Shown: piece after piece, positions 27,272 to 36,512 of the stretch
How positions within the stretch are numbered: the stretch's first letter is position 1
Layout of the letters: every line of letters begins with the position of its first letter
DNA from: Candidatus Brocadia sp. WS118
GTDB taxonomy: Bacteria > Planctomycetota > Brocadiia > Brocadiales > Brocadiaceae
Reading direction: 5' to 3'
Assembly (NCBI GenBank): GCA_007618135.1
Contig: PHFX01000160.1
Coordinates: forward strand, 1 to 64,000
DNA length: 64,000 nt
Notes under the pieces: model-generated
What the model was told of the DNA's origin: nothing
What the model saw: only the letters and a program-made list of their open reading frames with translations
The model's database searches: none
Position numbers and translations under genes: made by a program

Positions 27272-28828
27272 CTACTTTGCGTGTTCAACAAAACGGGTTT
27301 CCCGAATTACGGTTACAACGACCTCCCCCGGATATTCCAATTGTCCTTCAATTTCTCTGGCAATGTCGTAACACATCTTGGCGGCAGCCTTGTCATTTGT
27401 TTTATCCGGACACACCATCACCCGCACTTCCCTTCCTGCCTGAATGGCATAGGCGCTTTCTACACCACCGAAAGAGGTTGCTATGCTTTCCAGCTTTTCA
27501 AGTCGTTTGATATATTTTTCTAACGTCTCTCTCCTTGCCCCCGGCCTTCCGGCGGAAATGGCATCGGTTGCACTTACCAATACGGTATAAACCGATTCAA
27601 CGGGCGTTTCTTCATGGTGACCGGCAATTGCGTTCACGACTTCAGGTCTTTCATCATAACGTTTTGCAAGGTCTGCGCCGGCGACGGCATGGGTGCCCTC
27701 CATTTCAGGACCGATAGCCTTGCCGATGTCATGTAAGAGACCGCATCGTTTTGCCAGCGGAACGTCCAGTTTTAATTCTCCTGCAATAATTCCCATGAGG
27801 TTAGCAACTTCGATAGAATGCTGCAGTTGATTTTGTCCGTAACTCGTTCTATACTTGAGCCTGCCGATGAGTTTTATTATCTCCGGGTGAATCGTATGAA
27901 CCCCTAAATCAAAGCAGGTTTGTTTTCCCGTCTCCTGAATGACTTGCTCAATTTCCTTCTCTGTTTCCTTAACGATTTCTTCAATATGCGCCGGATGGAT
28001 CCTCCCGTCGATAATCAATTTTTCCATTGATTGACGCGCTATTTCACGGCGAACACTATCAAACCCCGAAAGGACAATTACGCCTGGAGTATCATCCACA
28101 ATGACGTCAATACCGGTCGCCTTTTCAAAGGCACGGATGTTTCTCCCTTCACGCCCGATGATACGACCTTTCATTTCATTATTCGGAAGTTCAATTGAGC
28201 TTACAATATTTTCGGCGGTGTGAGTTGCAGCACACCGTTGAATTGCTGTGCTTATTAACGATATAGCCGTCTGTTCGGCGTTTTCTTTGGATTCAGTAAT
28301 TTTTTTCGAAATTAATTCAGCGCATTTAACATCGAGTTCTTTTTCCAATCGGCTTAATAAAAGTTTTTCAGCATCTTCTCTGGATAAGTTGGATATTTTC
28401 AGAAGGGCTTTATTCTCCTCTTCTATGGTTTTTTCCAGTTCCAACCTCCTCTCGTCTAACTTTTTTTCTTTCTGGGCAAAGTTTGCAGAAAGGGTATCAA
28501 TATAGCGTTCCTTTTTTGTTAATAACTCCATTTTGCGTTCGAGGTTGTCTTCTCTTTTGCTTAACCGCTTTTCCTGCATCCTCAGTTCCATCTTGGTTTC
28601 TTGCGTTTCTTTTTCGAAAGCCTCTCTTCGCTGGTACAGTTCAGCCTTTGCTGCCACATCAGCCTCTTTTTTAATTTTTTCAGCATCCCTGACTGATTCT
28701 TCAATGAGATGTTTTATCTTCTTTTCGCTGGCCGCTTGCTTTTTTCTGAATACAAGAATACACAGAAAGTATCCAATAGCTATGCATGCCGGAAGAAGGA
28801 GGTATGGCAATATTTGAAATATTTGCAT
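27272..28828 (-). CDS. rny: Ribonuclease Y
   Basis: 518 residues in canonical order: N-terminal membrane anchor (about 8-25), a long charged coiled coil (about 30-200), a KH domain (KGRIIGREGRNIRAFEKATGIDVIVDDTP, about 215-245) and an HD domain with HDIGKAIG near 365 and AGHHEETP. It is an endonuclease that initiates mRNA decay at the inner membrane face. The upstream gene-free stretch from 28829 to 29603 contains no clear feature; an AATACTTA/TAAGTATT hairpin (29019-29041) is the only structured element noticed. Confidence 0.97.
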   Translation of the reverse strand: MQIFQILPYLLLPACIAIGYFLCILVFRKKQAASEKKIKHLIEESVRDAEKIKKEADVAAKAELYQRREAFEKETQETKMELRMQEKRLSKREDNLERKMELLTKKERYIDTLSANFAQKEKKLDERRLELEKTIEEENKALLKISNLSREDAEKLLLSRLEKELDVKCAELISKKITESKENAEQTAISLISTAIQRCAATHTAENIVSSIELPNNEMKGRIIGREGRNIRAFEKATGIDVIVDDTPGVIVLSGFDSVRREIARQSMEKLIIDGRIHPAHIEEIVKETEKEIEQVIQETGKQTCFDLGVHTIHPEIIKLIGRLKYRTSYGQNQLQHSIEVANLMGIIAGELKLDVPLAKRCGLLHDIGKAIGPEMEGTHAVAGADLAKRYDERPEVVNAIAGHHEETPVESVYTVLVSATDAISAGRPGARRETLEKYIKRLEKLESIATSFGGVESAYAIQAGREVRVMVCPDKTNDKAAAKMCYDIAREIEGQLEYPGEVVVTVIRETRFVEHAK

Positions 28829-29603
28829 TTTACGTCATAAGTCGTTTTATTGGACTCATCCTCCAAAAATAATAAAAAATCCTGAACTTATTAAGAGATA
28901 ATAACAGAAAACGAAAGCCGGGAAACCTGCGTCTTTTGGAAGAAATGCCACCTGTGTGAGATGTTGATTTGAGCTGAAACAGAATGGGAAACGAATAATA
29001 GGTTCTTTAAGAAAAATACTTATCAACGGTAAGTATTAAGCCTTGAAATACACCGCTAACACTTATATTGCAATACTTTTACAAAATGTTGCATGCAGTA
29101 TGAGAGTCATTGTCTATTTGTCTTGCTGCTTGGATTAACTCACTTGCGCGTATTACATATTTTCTTTAAGACCCACCATGATTACCGACGAACGATAATC
29201 AAGCGACACAAACAGCACATCTGATATTCATTACAAATGACTTTGGTAAAACCATAACAAACTTTGGAGAGTATCGAGATGCAGTCTGTTGTTCATATTC
29301 CTATCTATTTCTTTTAAAGATTTAATACTATTGGTGACATTTTTTTCTCAGATCAGAGTTTCCCAAAAATTTATTTAAGGTTAAAGCCCTTCCAAAAAGT
29401 ATAAGGCTAAGAAGCCATATTTTTGAACTTCATCGTTGCTTCGTGAACACAAAGCGGTATCAAATAACTTTTTCCCAATTTCAAAATGCAAATTTTAAAC
29501 TATCTTTTAAACCAAGTCAAGCGATTTTATATCCATATTATCAAAAGAGTTAAGAAATTAAGAATCATGCCTTTTTCCCGTTATTTAATTTATTCCTTGA
29601 GGC
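28829..29603. other. Gene-free region between divergent rny and the lipoyl gene
   Basis: 775 AT-rich bases with no open frame having coding character on either strand. A small hairpin (AATACTTA/TAAGTATT near 29019-29041) is visible. I see no match to tmRNA, SRP RNA or 6S RNA, though an untypical small RNA cannot be excluded. The right end leads into a strong promoter. Confidence 0.5.
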
Positions 29604-29632
29604 TTGACAAGAAAAATATCGCTCAGTATAAT
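29604..29632 (+). promoter_or_regulatory. Perfect-consensus sigma-70 promoter for the lipoyl-domain gene
   Basis: TTGACA (29604-29609), a 17-base spacer and TATAAT (29627-29632) match consensus at every position. Transcription would start near 29639, giving a leader of about 80 bases. Such a strong promoter implies high constitutive expression of the small acidic lipoyl protein. Confidence 0.88.
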
Positions 29633-29719
29633 GCTTTTCCTTCGATGTGCTAAAGTATTCTTAATAAAGGTTACATATTTTTGTAACGTTATTGCTTTGA
29701 TAACGTAAGGAGCGTTTAT

Positions 29720-30049
29720 ATGAGAGTAGAAGTAGAATTGCCCGAAGTGGGAGGGAATAATGGAGACGAAGCAACCGTTTCTTTTTGGTATGTTGAGGAA
29801 GATGAGGAGGTTGAAGAAGGAGAAGACCTTGTTGAGATGATTACAGAAAAAACCACTTTTAATGTTACTGCCCCTGTGTCCGGAAGATTGTTAGAAATCC
29901 TTGCACAGGAAGGCGATGTGGTAAAAATAGGAGATATTATGGCAATCCTTGAAACCGAGGAAGACGAAGAGGACGAAGAGGACGAGGACGAGGACGACGA
30001 TGAAGACGAAGATGATGACAACGACGAGGAGGAAGATGATGAGGATTAG
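29720..30049 (+). CDS. Free-standing lipoyl/biotinyl-domain protein with a poly-acidic tail
   Basis: 109 residues. Residues 1-78 are a lipoyl domain: VELPEVGG start, MITEKTTFNVTAPVSG with the modifiable Lys in TEK (about 46), and AQEGDVVKIGDIMAIL. Residues about 79-109 are almost only Asp/Glu (EEDEEDEEDEDEDD onward). The domain is of the E2 dehydrogenase type but no catalytic or E1/E3-binding domains follow. It may act as a free lipoyl carrier, like GcvH, or as a highly acidic scaffold. The Shine-Dalgarno is AAGGAG. Unusual acidic tail and strong promoter; the partner enzyme is unknown. Confidence 0.85.
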   Translation: MRVEVELPEVGGNNGDEATVSFWYVEEDEEVEEGEDLVEMITEKTTFNVTAPVSGRLLEILAQEGDVVKIGDIMAILETEEDEEDEEDEDEDDDEDEDDDNDEEEDDED

Positions 30050-30123
30050 TCTTTCGAATGCGGAGCGAAACTATCGCCCTTGTTATTTTTATCCACATCA
30101 CCTATAACTTCAACAAAAATAGT

Positions 30124-30163
30124 CCTCCCCTCATCCAGCTGCACACAGCGGGATGAGGGGAGG
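30124..30163. terminator. Long perfect hairpin after the lipoyl gene
   Basis: CCTCCCCTCATCC (30124-30136) pairs perfectly with GGATGAGGGGAGG (30151-30163), and GCTG/CAGC continues the stem inside, for 17 base pairs around a CACA loop. No T-run follows on the plus strand, so it may be a factor-assisted terminator or a 3' stabiliser of the abundant lipoyl mRNA. Confidence 0.65.
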
Positions 30164-30230
30164 GAAATACTTTTCCAAAATCTATAGACAAATCGTATAT
30201 CATAACATCTAATGTAAGGCAGAATTATTC

Positions 30231-31274
30231 ATGTCTTTTAAAAATATCTCTTGCCAGGATCGTGTTATAAATTTATTTCAAAAAGCTATTATACACGATC
30301 ATCTGGCACACGCATATATTTTTGTAGGTCAGGAAGGGATTGGTAAAACACTGTTTTCCAAAGAATTAGCAAAAGCAATTTTTTGTCAACATCCTGGTGC
30401 GGACGCCTGTGATACCTGCAGCCATTGTCAAAGAATTGCCAACGACCATTTTCCCGATCTGCTTTTCATCCTTCCCGAAGAAAACAGTCGAGCAATTAAG
30501 ATAGAGCAATTAAGATATCTACAAGAGTTCCTGAATGTCAAACCTTTGGAATCAAAATACAAAATTGCAATTATTCAGTCCGCTGACAAGATGAATGAGG
30601 AATCGTCAAATTGTTTATTGAAAACATTAGAAGAACCGCCTTCGTATGCTATTATTGTATTAATTATAACCTCTTTAGAATCGGTCAGAGAAACTGTTCG
30701 GTCAAGATGTCAAATCATACGATTTTCCCCCTTATCGGTAACCGCAGTAAAAGATATCCTCGTAAATCGTTTTCAACTGGATACGAAACAAGCGGAACGA
30801 TTGGCATGCATATCCAATGGTAGTATAGAGAGGGCTGCGCTACTTTCCGGTACGCGTGCCCTTGAAAATAAAAACTGGCTTGTTGACAGGATTTTAACCT
30901 TAGAAATGAATGACAATTTATCTTTCTCAAAGGAATTACTCAACGAATGGCATATCCAGGATTTGGAAGTATTAGAGGAGAAACGATCACAGGTAAAAGA
31001 GCTCATCATCTCATTTCTTTTGTATTATCGGGACTTGCTTGTTTGCAAGACAGGAGAGAATGATTTACCGCTTCATTACAGAGATTGGAAAGAGGCATTA
31101 CTATCGAAAAGCACATCATTATCAGATGATGTGCTATTCCGTATTATAAATGTAATCAAGACATCGCTAGAACATCTTGATCGTAATGCTAATATTACCT
31201 TGTTGCTGGAGAATATGATAACAAAGATACTTTATCTCCAATTTGCCCGAGGGATAACTCAATCGATTTTTTGA
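30231..31274 (+). CDS. holB: DNA polymerase III delta-prime subunit (clamp-loader AAA protein)
   Basis: 347 residues. Walker A is GQEGIGKTLFSKELAKAI (about 34), a zinc-binding CDTCSHC follows (about 62), and QSADKMNEESSNCLLKTLEEPP with a later RSRCQIIRF contains the sensor/SRC region. The SRC motif and zinc module mark a clamp loader subunit (DnaX/HolB type); the length and position fit delta-prime. It loads the sliding clamp at primer-template junctions. It is a stand-alone gene on the plus strand. Confidence 0.9.
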   Translation: MSFKNISCQDRVINLFQKAIIHDHLAHAYIFVGQEGIGKTLFSKELAKAIFCQHPGADACDTCSHCQRIANDHFPDLLFILPEENSRAIKIEQLRYLQEFLNVKPLESKYKIAIIQSADKMNEESSNCLLKTLEEPPSYAIIVLIITSLESVRETVRSRCQIIRFSPLSVTAVKDILVNRFQLDTKQAERLACISNGSIERAALLSGTRALENKNWLVDRILTLEMNDNLSFSKELLNEWHIQDLEVLEEKRSQVKELIISFLLYYRDLLVCKTGENDLPLHYRDWKEALLSKSTSLSDDVLFRIINVIKTSLEHLDRNANITLLLENMITKILYLQFARGITQSIF

Positions 31275-31435
31275 CTCCTTCATGCGAAAGATAAATCATG
31301 ACAATGTTTTAATTACGCGGATTTCGGGGTTGTATGAAGCATAAAAATCCCCCTTAAAAATTAGGGAGAAGAAGAGGGTTGTAAATCATTTTCATGAGCA
31401 CATTTTCTCTATGCTCGTTCTCTACATATCTCCTA

Positions 31436-32209
31436 TCATTCTTTTCTCACCTTTACAATTACTGCCGCCTTCAAACCGCTGGCAGTCTCAAATTTTATCC
31501 TTGCATTACCGGCCTTCTTCGTAGCCGTAATCGTAAAGATGGCCTGGCCGCTGGTGTCCGTATCGGCACTTTGTGGTGAGATCGATATCCGCTTTTTACC
31601 AGACGCAATCTTTGCCGCTACTGTTTCACTCACCACGGGGCAACCTTCACTGCCTGCCACCGTTACCGTTATGTTATCGCTCTCCTCCTTCGTGAGTCTC
31701 AGTGTTTTCGGAAATGCCTCCACAGAATCAGCTTCACATACAGGCGTGGGTGTTGCTGCTAACGTAGTAAAGGACTTTTCATTCCCATATGCCGATCCGA
31801 GTTTTTCTACTGTGTACATCCTGTAATAATAGGTTGTGATCGGTAAAAGGCCGCTTATTCTTGTACTCCTCTTACCTGAAACCATAAGTCCGTCCCCTTC
31901 GCATATAGAATCAGTGTACAACCCGCTTGATGTACCATATTCAAACCCCACACAATGTGCTATGTAACTTTGGTCACCTGATACAATTGTCCCATTCAGA
32001 GTTGCAGAATCTGATGTTATGTTGGTCGCATCATCCGTTATCAACGTGAAAGGTGGACTGTATGGTGGTGTTGGTGTTGTTACTGGTGTAGCTATAACCA
32101 TAGGTGTTGCCTCTGCAACTGTTGAATTTGAACATAACGGAATGTGAAACACGAAAATGCTGCAGGTAATTATCAAACAATAGGCAAGAATAAAAGACGT
32201 GCTTTTCAT
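31436..32209 (-). CDS. Secreted fibronectin-III-like/Ig-like protein (257 aa)
   Basis: The start is placed at the ATG giving MKSTSFILAYCLIITCSIFVF, a signal peptide; an upstream in-frame ATG would run into ileS. After a Thr/Pro-rich linker, a fibronectin-III-like module (TNITSDSATLNGTI, GLLPITTYYYRMYTVE) is followed by a bacterial Ig-like domain (LTKEESDNITVTVAG to KAAVIVKVRKE). It lies 29 bases downstream of ileS on the same strand. Probably a cell-surface or exported protein of unknown binding partner. Confidence 0.7.
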   Translation of the reverse strand: MKSTSFILAYCLIITCSIFVFHIPLCSNSTVAEATPMVIATPVTTPTPPYSPPFTLITDDATNITSDSATLNGTIVSGDQSYIAHCVGFEYGTSSGLYTDSICEGDGLMVSGKRSTRISGLLPITTYYYRMYTVEKLGSAYGNEKSFTTLAATPTPVCEADSVEAFPKTLRLTKEESDNITVTVAGSEGCPVVSETVAAKIASGKKRISISPQSADTDTSGQAIFTITATKKAGNARIKFETASGLKAAVIVKVRKE

Positions 32210-32238
32210 GGTTTTTATCTTAAAAACTAATTGGTATC

Positions 32239-35061
32239 TTATTGAAGTGCGGCAACACACCGGGTGCATATGGTGGGGTGATCTTGGTTGTATCCGACGG
32301 TCTCTCGAAAATTCCAGCATCGTTCGCATTTCTTGTGTTGCGATACATTACCTTCTATCCAGAGATTTTCAATCAATTCCCCCCTCACTGCTTTAGGAGC
32401 AATATTCCTCTCCAGTTTTACCTCAGATACGATACATATCATGGGAAGGTCTTTCTCGTAGCTTTTGAGAAACTGCCAGAGGTCTTCGTTTTCTGTAGAA
32501 AGATTGACGGATGCCTCCAATGAGTTGCCGATCAGCTTGGCTGCACGCATCTTTTCCAGTTCACGCGCAACGTCAGTCCTTATATTGATTATCTTTTCCC
32601 ATCTCTCATTCAAGGAGTCATCAATCCAGGCAGAGGTGCATTTCGGAAATGTTGTTAAATGGACGCTCGGAGTCGCCTCATCTTTATGAATAATCGCCGA
32701 CCATACTTCTTCCGCCGTATGAACAATAACCGGCGCAGATAATTTAACCAGATTGAGCAGGATATACTGCATAACCGTCTGCGCAGCGCGTCGTTCCTTT
32801 GAATTCTTTGCGAAGGTGTACAAGCGGTCCTTCAGGATATCCAGATAAAAAGCGCTCATTTCTACCGTGCAAAAATGATAAAGAGCATGAAAAACCCGGT
32901 GAAATTGGAGTGACTCGTAACCTAATGTGGCATTTTTGATGAGTTCTTGTGTTTTATGCAACGCCCATTTATCGATTTCCAGTAATTCCCCGTAGGATAC
33001 CGTGTTTACCTTTGGATCAAAGTCGTAGAGGTTGCTCAATAAATATCTGAAGGTGTTTCGAATGCGCCGGTAAGCATCCGAGCATCTGACAATTAAATTA
33101 CGGGATACGTTCATGTCATTTTGATAGTCCAGAGAAGAAGTCCATAATCTGAGCACATCGGCGCCAAATTCCTTTACGGCGTCTTCAACTGATATAAAAT
33201 TTCCGCGGGATTTGGACATTTTTTTCCCCTGTTCATCAACGACAAACCCGTGGGTTAAAACGGATTTGAAAGGAGCCCTGTCCCATGCACCAACCGATGG
33301 CAGCAGGGAGAGCTGAAACCAGCCGCGATGTTGATCCGTACCTTCCAAATAGAGATCAGCCGGATACGATAATTCGTTTCGCTTATGCAAAACAGCATGA
33401 TGGCTCGATCCGGATTCAAACCAGACGTCAAAGATATCCATTTCTTTTTGAAACTGACTCCCTCCACAATGAGTGCATTTTGTGTCGGGTGGCAAAAAAT
33501 AGGACACGTCCTTATAGAACCAGATGTCTGCACCTTCTTTCCCAAATTTATCTTTTACAGAATCAATGGTATTTGTATTGATATGCGCCTGACGGCAGTC
33601 CATACAATGAAAGGCAGGAATTGGTACACCCCAGGAACGCTGACGGGAGATACACCAGTCCGGACGTTCTGCAACCATCTTTGCCATCCTGCTCTCACCC
33701 CATGCGGGTATCCATTTCGTCCGTTTTATCTCATCCAATACCCGCTGACGCAGGTCTTTATAGTCAAGGCTGACAAACCACTGCTCCGTTGCCCTGAAAA
33801 TAACCGGATCATCACATCGCCAGCAATGGGGATAGGAGTGTGCAATCTCTTTTTTATCAAGTAATGCCCCTACCGTCTCCAGTTTTTTTATTATCGAGTC
33901 GTTTCCTTCCTTGAGGATATTGAGTCCGGCAAATTCACCCGCTTCCTTTGTGAAAACACCCTTTTCATCAACAGGGCTCAGCATGGGAAGGTGATACTTT
34001 ATGCCGGTAAGATAATCTTCCTGGCCGTGTCCTGGCGCCGTGTGAACACAGCCGGTCCCGTCCGATAAGGTTACATAGCCTGCAAGTACAATGAAGCCTG
34101 TCCTGTCCATAAAAGGATGCCGGTATTTTTTCCCTTCCAGGAAGCTCCCCTGCACCTTGCCAAGATAGGTATAATTCCTGATCCCTAATGATGACATCAC
34201 TTCTTCAGCTCTCTTATCTGCAAGGACCGTAATTTCTTCTTTTTGCGTTTTTGGATTATCGTAACGGATTGCGACATATTCATGCTCAGGGTGGACAGCA
34301 ATGGCAACGTTTGCCGGGAGTGTCCAGGGGGTGGTTGTCCATATCATGATATGCGAATTATTGCCATCTGCCCCTTTGAACAGATTGTCGATAGGATCGG
34401 TGAGCTTGAAGTTTACATAAATGGATGGGCTAGGTGTTTCTTCCCGGTAATCAAGTTCTGCCTCAGCAAGGGTTGTTTGCCCGAGTTCATTGGGACACCA
34501 GTGCACGGGTTTTTTGCTCCGGTAGACATATCCCTTCTCTACCAGTTTTCCAAACACCTCAATAATCCCTGCTTCATATTGAGGGTCAAAGGTAAGGTAA
34601 GGGCGTTCCCAATCTCCCATGATTCCTAGCGCCTGAAACTGTGCCTTTTGGAGTTTTACAAATTTTTCTGCATATTTTTTACATTTTTTCCGGATTTCCG
34701 GTTTCGTTAATTTTTTTCTTTCTTCACCAACCTCCTGCATTACCCGGTGTTCAATAGGCAAACCATGGCAGTCCCAGCCGGGGACATATGGTGCGTCATA
34801 TCCCTGCATCGTGTGAAAACGTACGATAAAATCCTTTAATATTTTATTTAAGCCGGTCCCGATGTGCAATTCACCCGTAGGATATGGAGGTCCGTCATGC
34901 AAGATATATTTTTCTCTGCCAGTCCGAGTCTTTCGTACCTGTTCATAAAGCACATCTTTTTCCCATTTCTTCTGGATTTCCGGCTCTTTTTTGAGCAAAT
35001 CAGCCTTCATGGGAAATTGGGTAGCAGGCAGGTTTAGGGTATTTTTATATTCCATAACCAT
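32239..35061 (-). CDS. ileS: Isoleucyl-tRNA synthetase
   Basis: 940 residues. The class I motifs are PYPTGELHIGTGLNK (HIGH-type) near 60 and GKKMSKSRGN (KMSKS) near 608. The CP1 editing domain contains the TTTPWTLPAN motif. The C-terminal zinc finger is CERCWNFRETVGYNQDHPTICTRC near the end, typical of bacterial type-I IleRS. It charges tRNA-Ile with ATP. The gene ends the cluster resB-ccsA-acyP-yggU-ileS and starts 10 bases after yggU. Confidence 0.98.
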   Translation of the reverse strand: MVMEYKNTLNLPATQFPMKADLLKKEPEIQKKWEKDVLYEQVRKTRTGREKYILHDGPPYPTGELHIGTGLNKILKDFIVRFHTMQGYDAPYVPGWDCHGLPIEHRVMQEVGEERKKLTKPEIRKKCKKYAEKFVKLQKAQFQALGIMGDWERPYLTFDPQYEAGIIEVFGKLVEKGYVYRSKKPVHWCPNELGQTTLAEAELDYREETPSPSIYVNFKLTDPIDNLFKGADGNNSHIMIWTTTPWTLPANVAIAVHPEHEYVAIRYDNPKTQKEEITVLADKRAEEVMSSLGIRNYTYLGKVQGSFLEGKKYRHPFMDRTGFIVLAGYVTLSDGTGCVHTAPGHGQEDYLTGIKYHLPMLSPVDEKGVFTKEAGEFAGLNILKEGNDSIIKKLETVGALLDKKEIAHSYPHCWRCDDPVIFRATEQWFVSLDYKDLRQRVLDEIKRTKWIPAWGESRMAKMVAERPDWCISRQRSWGVPIPAFHCMDCRQAHINTNTIDSVKDKFGKEGADIWFYKDVSYFLPPDTKCTHCGGSQFQKEMDIFDVWFESGSSHHAVLHKRNELSYPADLYLEGTDQHRGWFQLSLLPSVGAWDRAPFKSVLTHGFVVDEQGKKMSKSRGNFISVEDAVKEFGADVLRLWTSSLDYQNDMNVSRNLIVRCSDAYRRIRNTFRYLLSNLYDFDPKVNTVSYGELLEIDKWALHKTQELIKNATLGYESLQFHRVFHALYHFCTVEMSAFYLDILKDRLYTFAKNSKERRAAQTVMQYILLNLVKLSAPVIVHTAEEVWSAIIHKDEATPSVHLTTFPKCTSAWIDDSLNERWEKIINIRTDVARELEKMRAAKLIGNSLEASVNLSTENEDLWQFLKSYEKDLPMICIVSEVKLERNIAPKAVRGELIENLWIEGNVSQHKKCERCWNFRETVGYNQDHPTICTRCVAALQ

Positions 35062-35071
35062 GGGTAATTCC

Positions 35072-35365
35072 TTATACTTGTTGACTTAATAAGGATTTTA
35101 GATCTTTAAGGATTAAACCTTCAATCAATACTCTTTTGTCTCGAGAGGATTCGCCTGAAATGATATGAATAGAAGATTCATGAATACGGAACGTATCTGC
35201 TAACAATTCGATTACGGCTTTGTTTGCCTTCCCTTTTTCCGGTGCTGCCGTAACGGCTAACTTTAAACGTCCTCCATATTCACCGATAATGCGGTTTTTG
35301 CTTGAACCTGGCTGGGTTCGGATGGATAGAATAACGCCTGAATTTGTCGTGACAAGATCAAGCAT
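35072..35365 (-). CDS. DUF167 (YggU-type) protein
   Basis: 97 residues with IRTQPGSSKNRIIGEYGGRLKLAVTAAPEKGKANKAVIELLA and the Ser-rich IISGESSRDKRVLIEG, the complete family signature. Family structure is known but the biochemical role is not. It begins one base after the acylphosphatase stop and is followed within 10 bases by ileS, consistent with co-translation in a growth-related operon. Confidence 0.9.
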   Translation of the reverse strand: MLDLVTTNSGVILSIRTQPGSSKNRIIGEYGGRLKLAVTAAPEKGKANKAVIELLADTFRIHESSIHIISGESSRDKRVLIEGLILKDLKSLLSQQV

Positions 35366-35366
35366 G

Positions 35367-35645
35367 TTAATAAACTACCGAGAATTCATTGAATTCACCG
35401 GAGTATACTTCCCAGCATACCTCTATATGCGTAACAAAAGCACCGACTGGCCCTTTTCTGCACCAATTCACGACTTTGTCTACAAGGTCTTTTTTACCTT
35501 CGAATATAGCTTCTACGCTACCATCTGAACAATTCTTCACCCATCCGGTAACACCACAAGCCAAGGCATTGTCTCTGGTAGAAGCCCGGAAAAAGACACC
35601 CTGGACCCTGCCACGAACATAAACATGTGCCCGCGTCATAGGCAT
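35367..35645 (-). CDS. acyP: Acylphosphatase
   Basis: 92 residues. The active-site loop is VRGRVQGVFFRAST with catalytic Arg and the GxVxGVxFR signature; GVTGWVKNCSDGSVEAIFEG supplies the second motif with catalytic Asn. It hydrolyses acyl-phosphates such as acetyl phosphate or carbamoyl phosphate in the cytoplasm. Length is normal. It lies between ccsA (18 bases) and yggU (1 base) in the same direction. Either of the first two methionines could be the start. Confidence 0.93.
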   Translation of the reverse strand: MPMTRAHVYVRGRVQGVFFRASTRDNALACGVTGWVKNCSDGSVEAIFEGKKDLVDKVVNWCRKGPVGAFVTHIEVCWEVYSGEFNEFSVVY

Positions 35646-35663
35646 ATGCTCATTTTCCCGGAT

Positions 35664-36512
35664 CTATTGGGAACCGTAAATGTGCTCGCTATCAGCTGCA
35701 GATGGCAAATAGTTTAAACCTATAAAGGTAAAGTTCACGATCCCAAACGAGATGAGTAACCAGAACGCTAAAATAACAGATGATTTTGATTTACTAATAT
35801 TCATCTTGGGAAAAATAAGAGGGGTATGCAGGTATGCCAAATAGGCGAGCCACGTAATCAAAGACCATGTTTCTTTGGGATCCCACGACCAATAATCACC
35901 CCATGCTTTTTTCGCCCAAACCGCACCGGTAACTATACCTAGGGTAAGAAAGGGAAATCCAAAAGCAACTAATTTATAACTTAGCTTGTCAAAGTTAATC
36001 AGTGATATTTCGTTTCCTTTTTTCACTTCATTACTTTTTTTGTTTTTAGCAAATGGCTTTACTGCCAAAAAAATGCAGCTTGTGATAAATGAAATGCCAA
36101 AAGCTCCATACCCTAGCATATAGGTAATAACATGAGCTAACATCCAATTACTCTTCAGCGCCGGCATAATTGGCCTTATGGAAGAATCCTGAAGTGTTGC
36201 GTAAAGCAAAATCAACATAGCCAAAACAGATGCAAGTGCCCCGATAACTCTAAAATTATAGATGAATTCAAATATTATATAAACAAGGGCAGTACAACAA
36301 GCGTAAAACACAAGAGACTCATAAAGATTAGAAAAAGGCGGATGTCCTGCCTTAATCGAACGCGCTATTAACCATGTCAGATTAAAGCAAAACGCTAAAA
36401 TAAATACGCCCAGAGATATCCACTTTATAGCAACAGACATCCACACTTCCCTTGCTATATATGCAACAGAAGCCACTATATACGCAATTAATGTAAGATT
36501 TATCAGGCTCAT
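35664..36512 (-). CDS. ccsA: System II cytochrome c maturation protein CcsA-like (heme handling)
   Basis: 282 residues with about eight membrane helices. The periplasmic WWD-type heme-binding motif is WGDYWSWDPKETWSLITWLAYLAYLH near 207-230, flanked by conserved His residues. CcsA with ResB/CcsB exports heme and attaches it to CXXCH cytochromes on the outer face of the membrane. Its start immediately follows the resB stop with no spacer. The pair is what a cytochrome-rich organism needs. Confidence 0.93.
   Translation of the reverse strand: MSLINLTLIAYIVASVAYIAREVWMSVAIKWISLGVFILAFCFNLTWLIARSIKAGHPPFSNLYESLVFYACCTALVYIIFEFIYNFRVIGALASVLAMLILLYATLQDSSIRPIMPALKSNWMLAHVITYMLGYGAFGISFITSCIFLAVKPFAKNKKSNEVKKGNEISLINFDKLSYKLVAFGFPFLTLGIVTGAVWAKKAWGDYWSWDPKETWSLITWLAYLAYLHTPLIFPKMNISKSKSSVILAFWLLISFGIVNFTFIGLNYLPSAADSEHIYGSQ

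Noticed and set aside
29716-30021. Minus-strand frame with a long poly-Ser start
   Set aside because: It is the antisense shadow of the Asp/Glu tail of the lipoyl gene; the plus strand has the promoter, ribosome site and domain.
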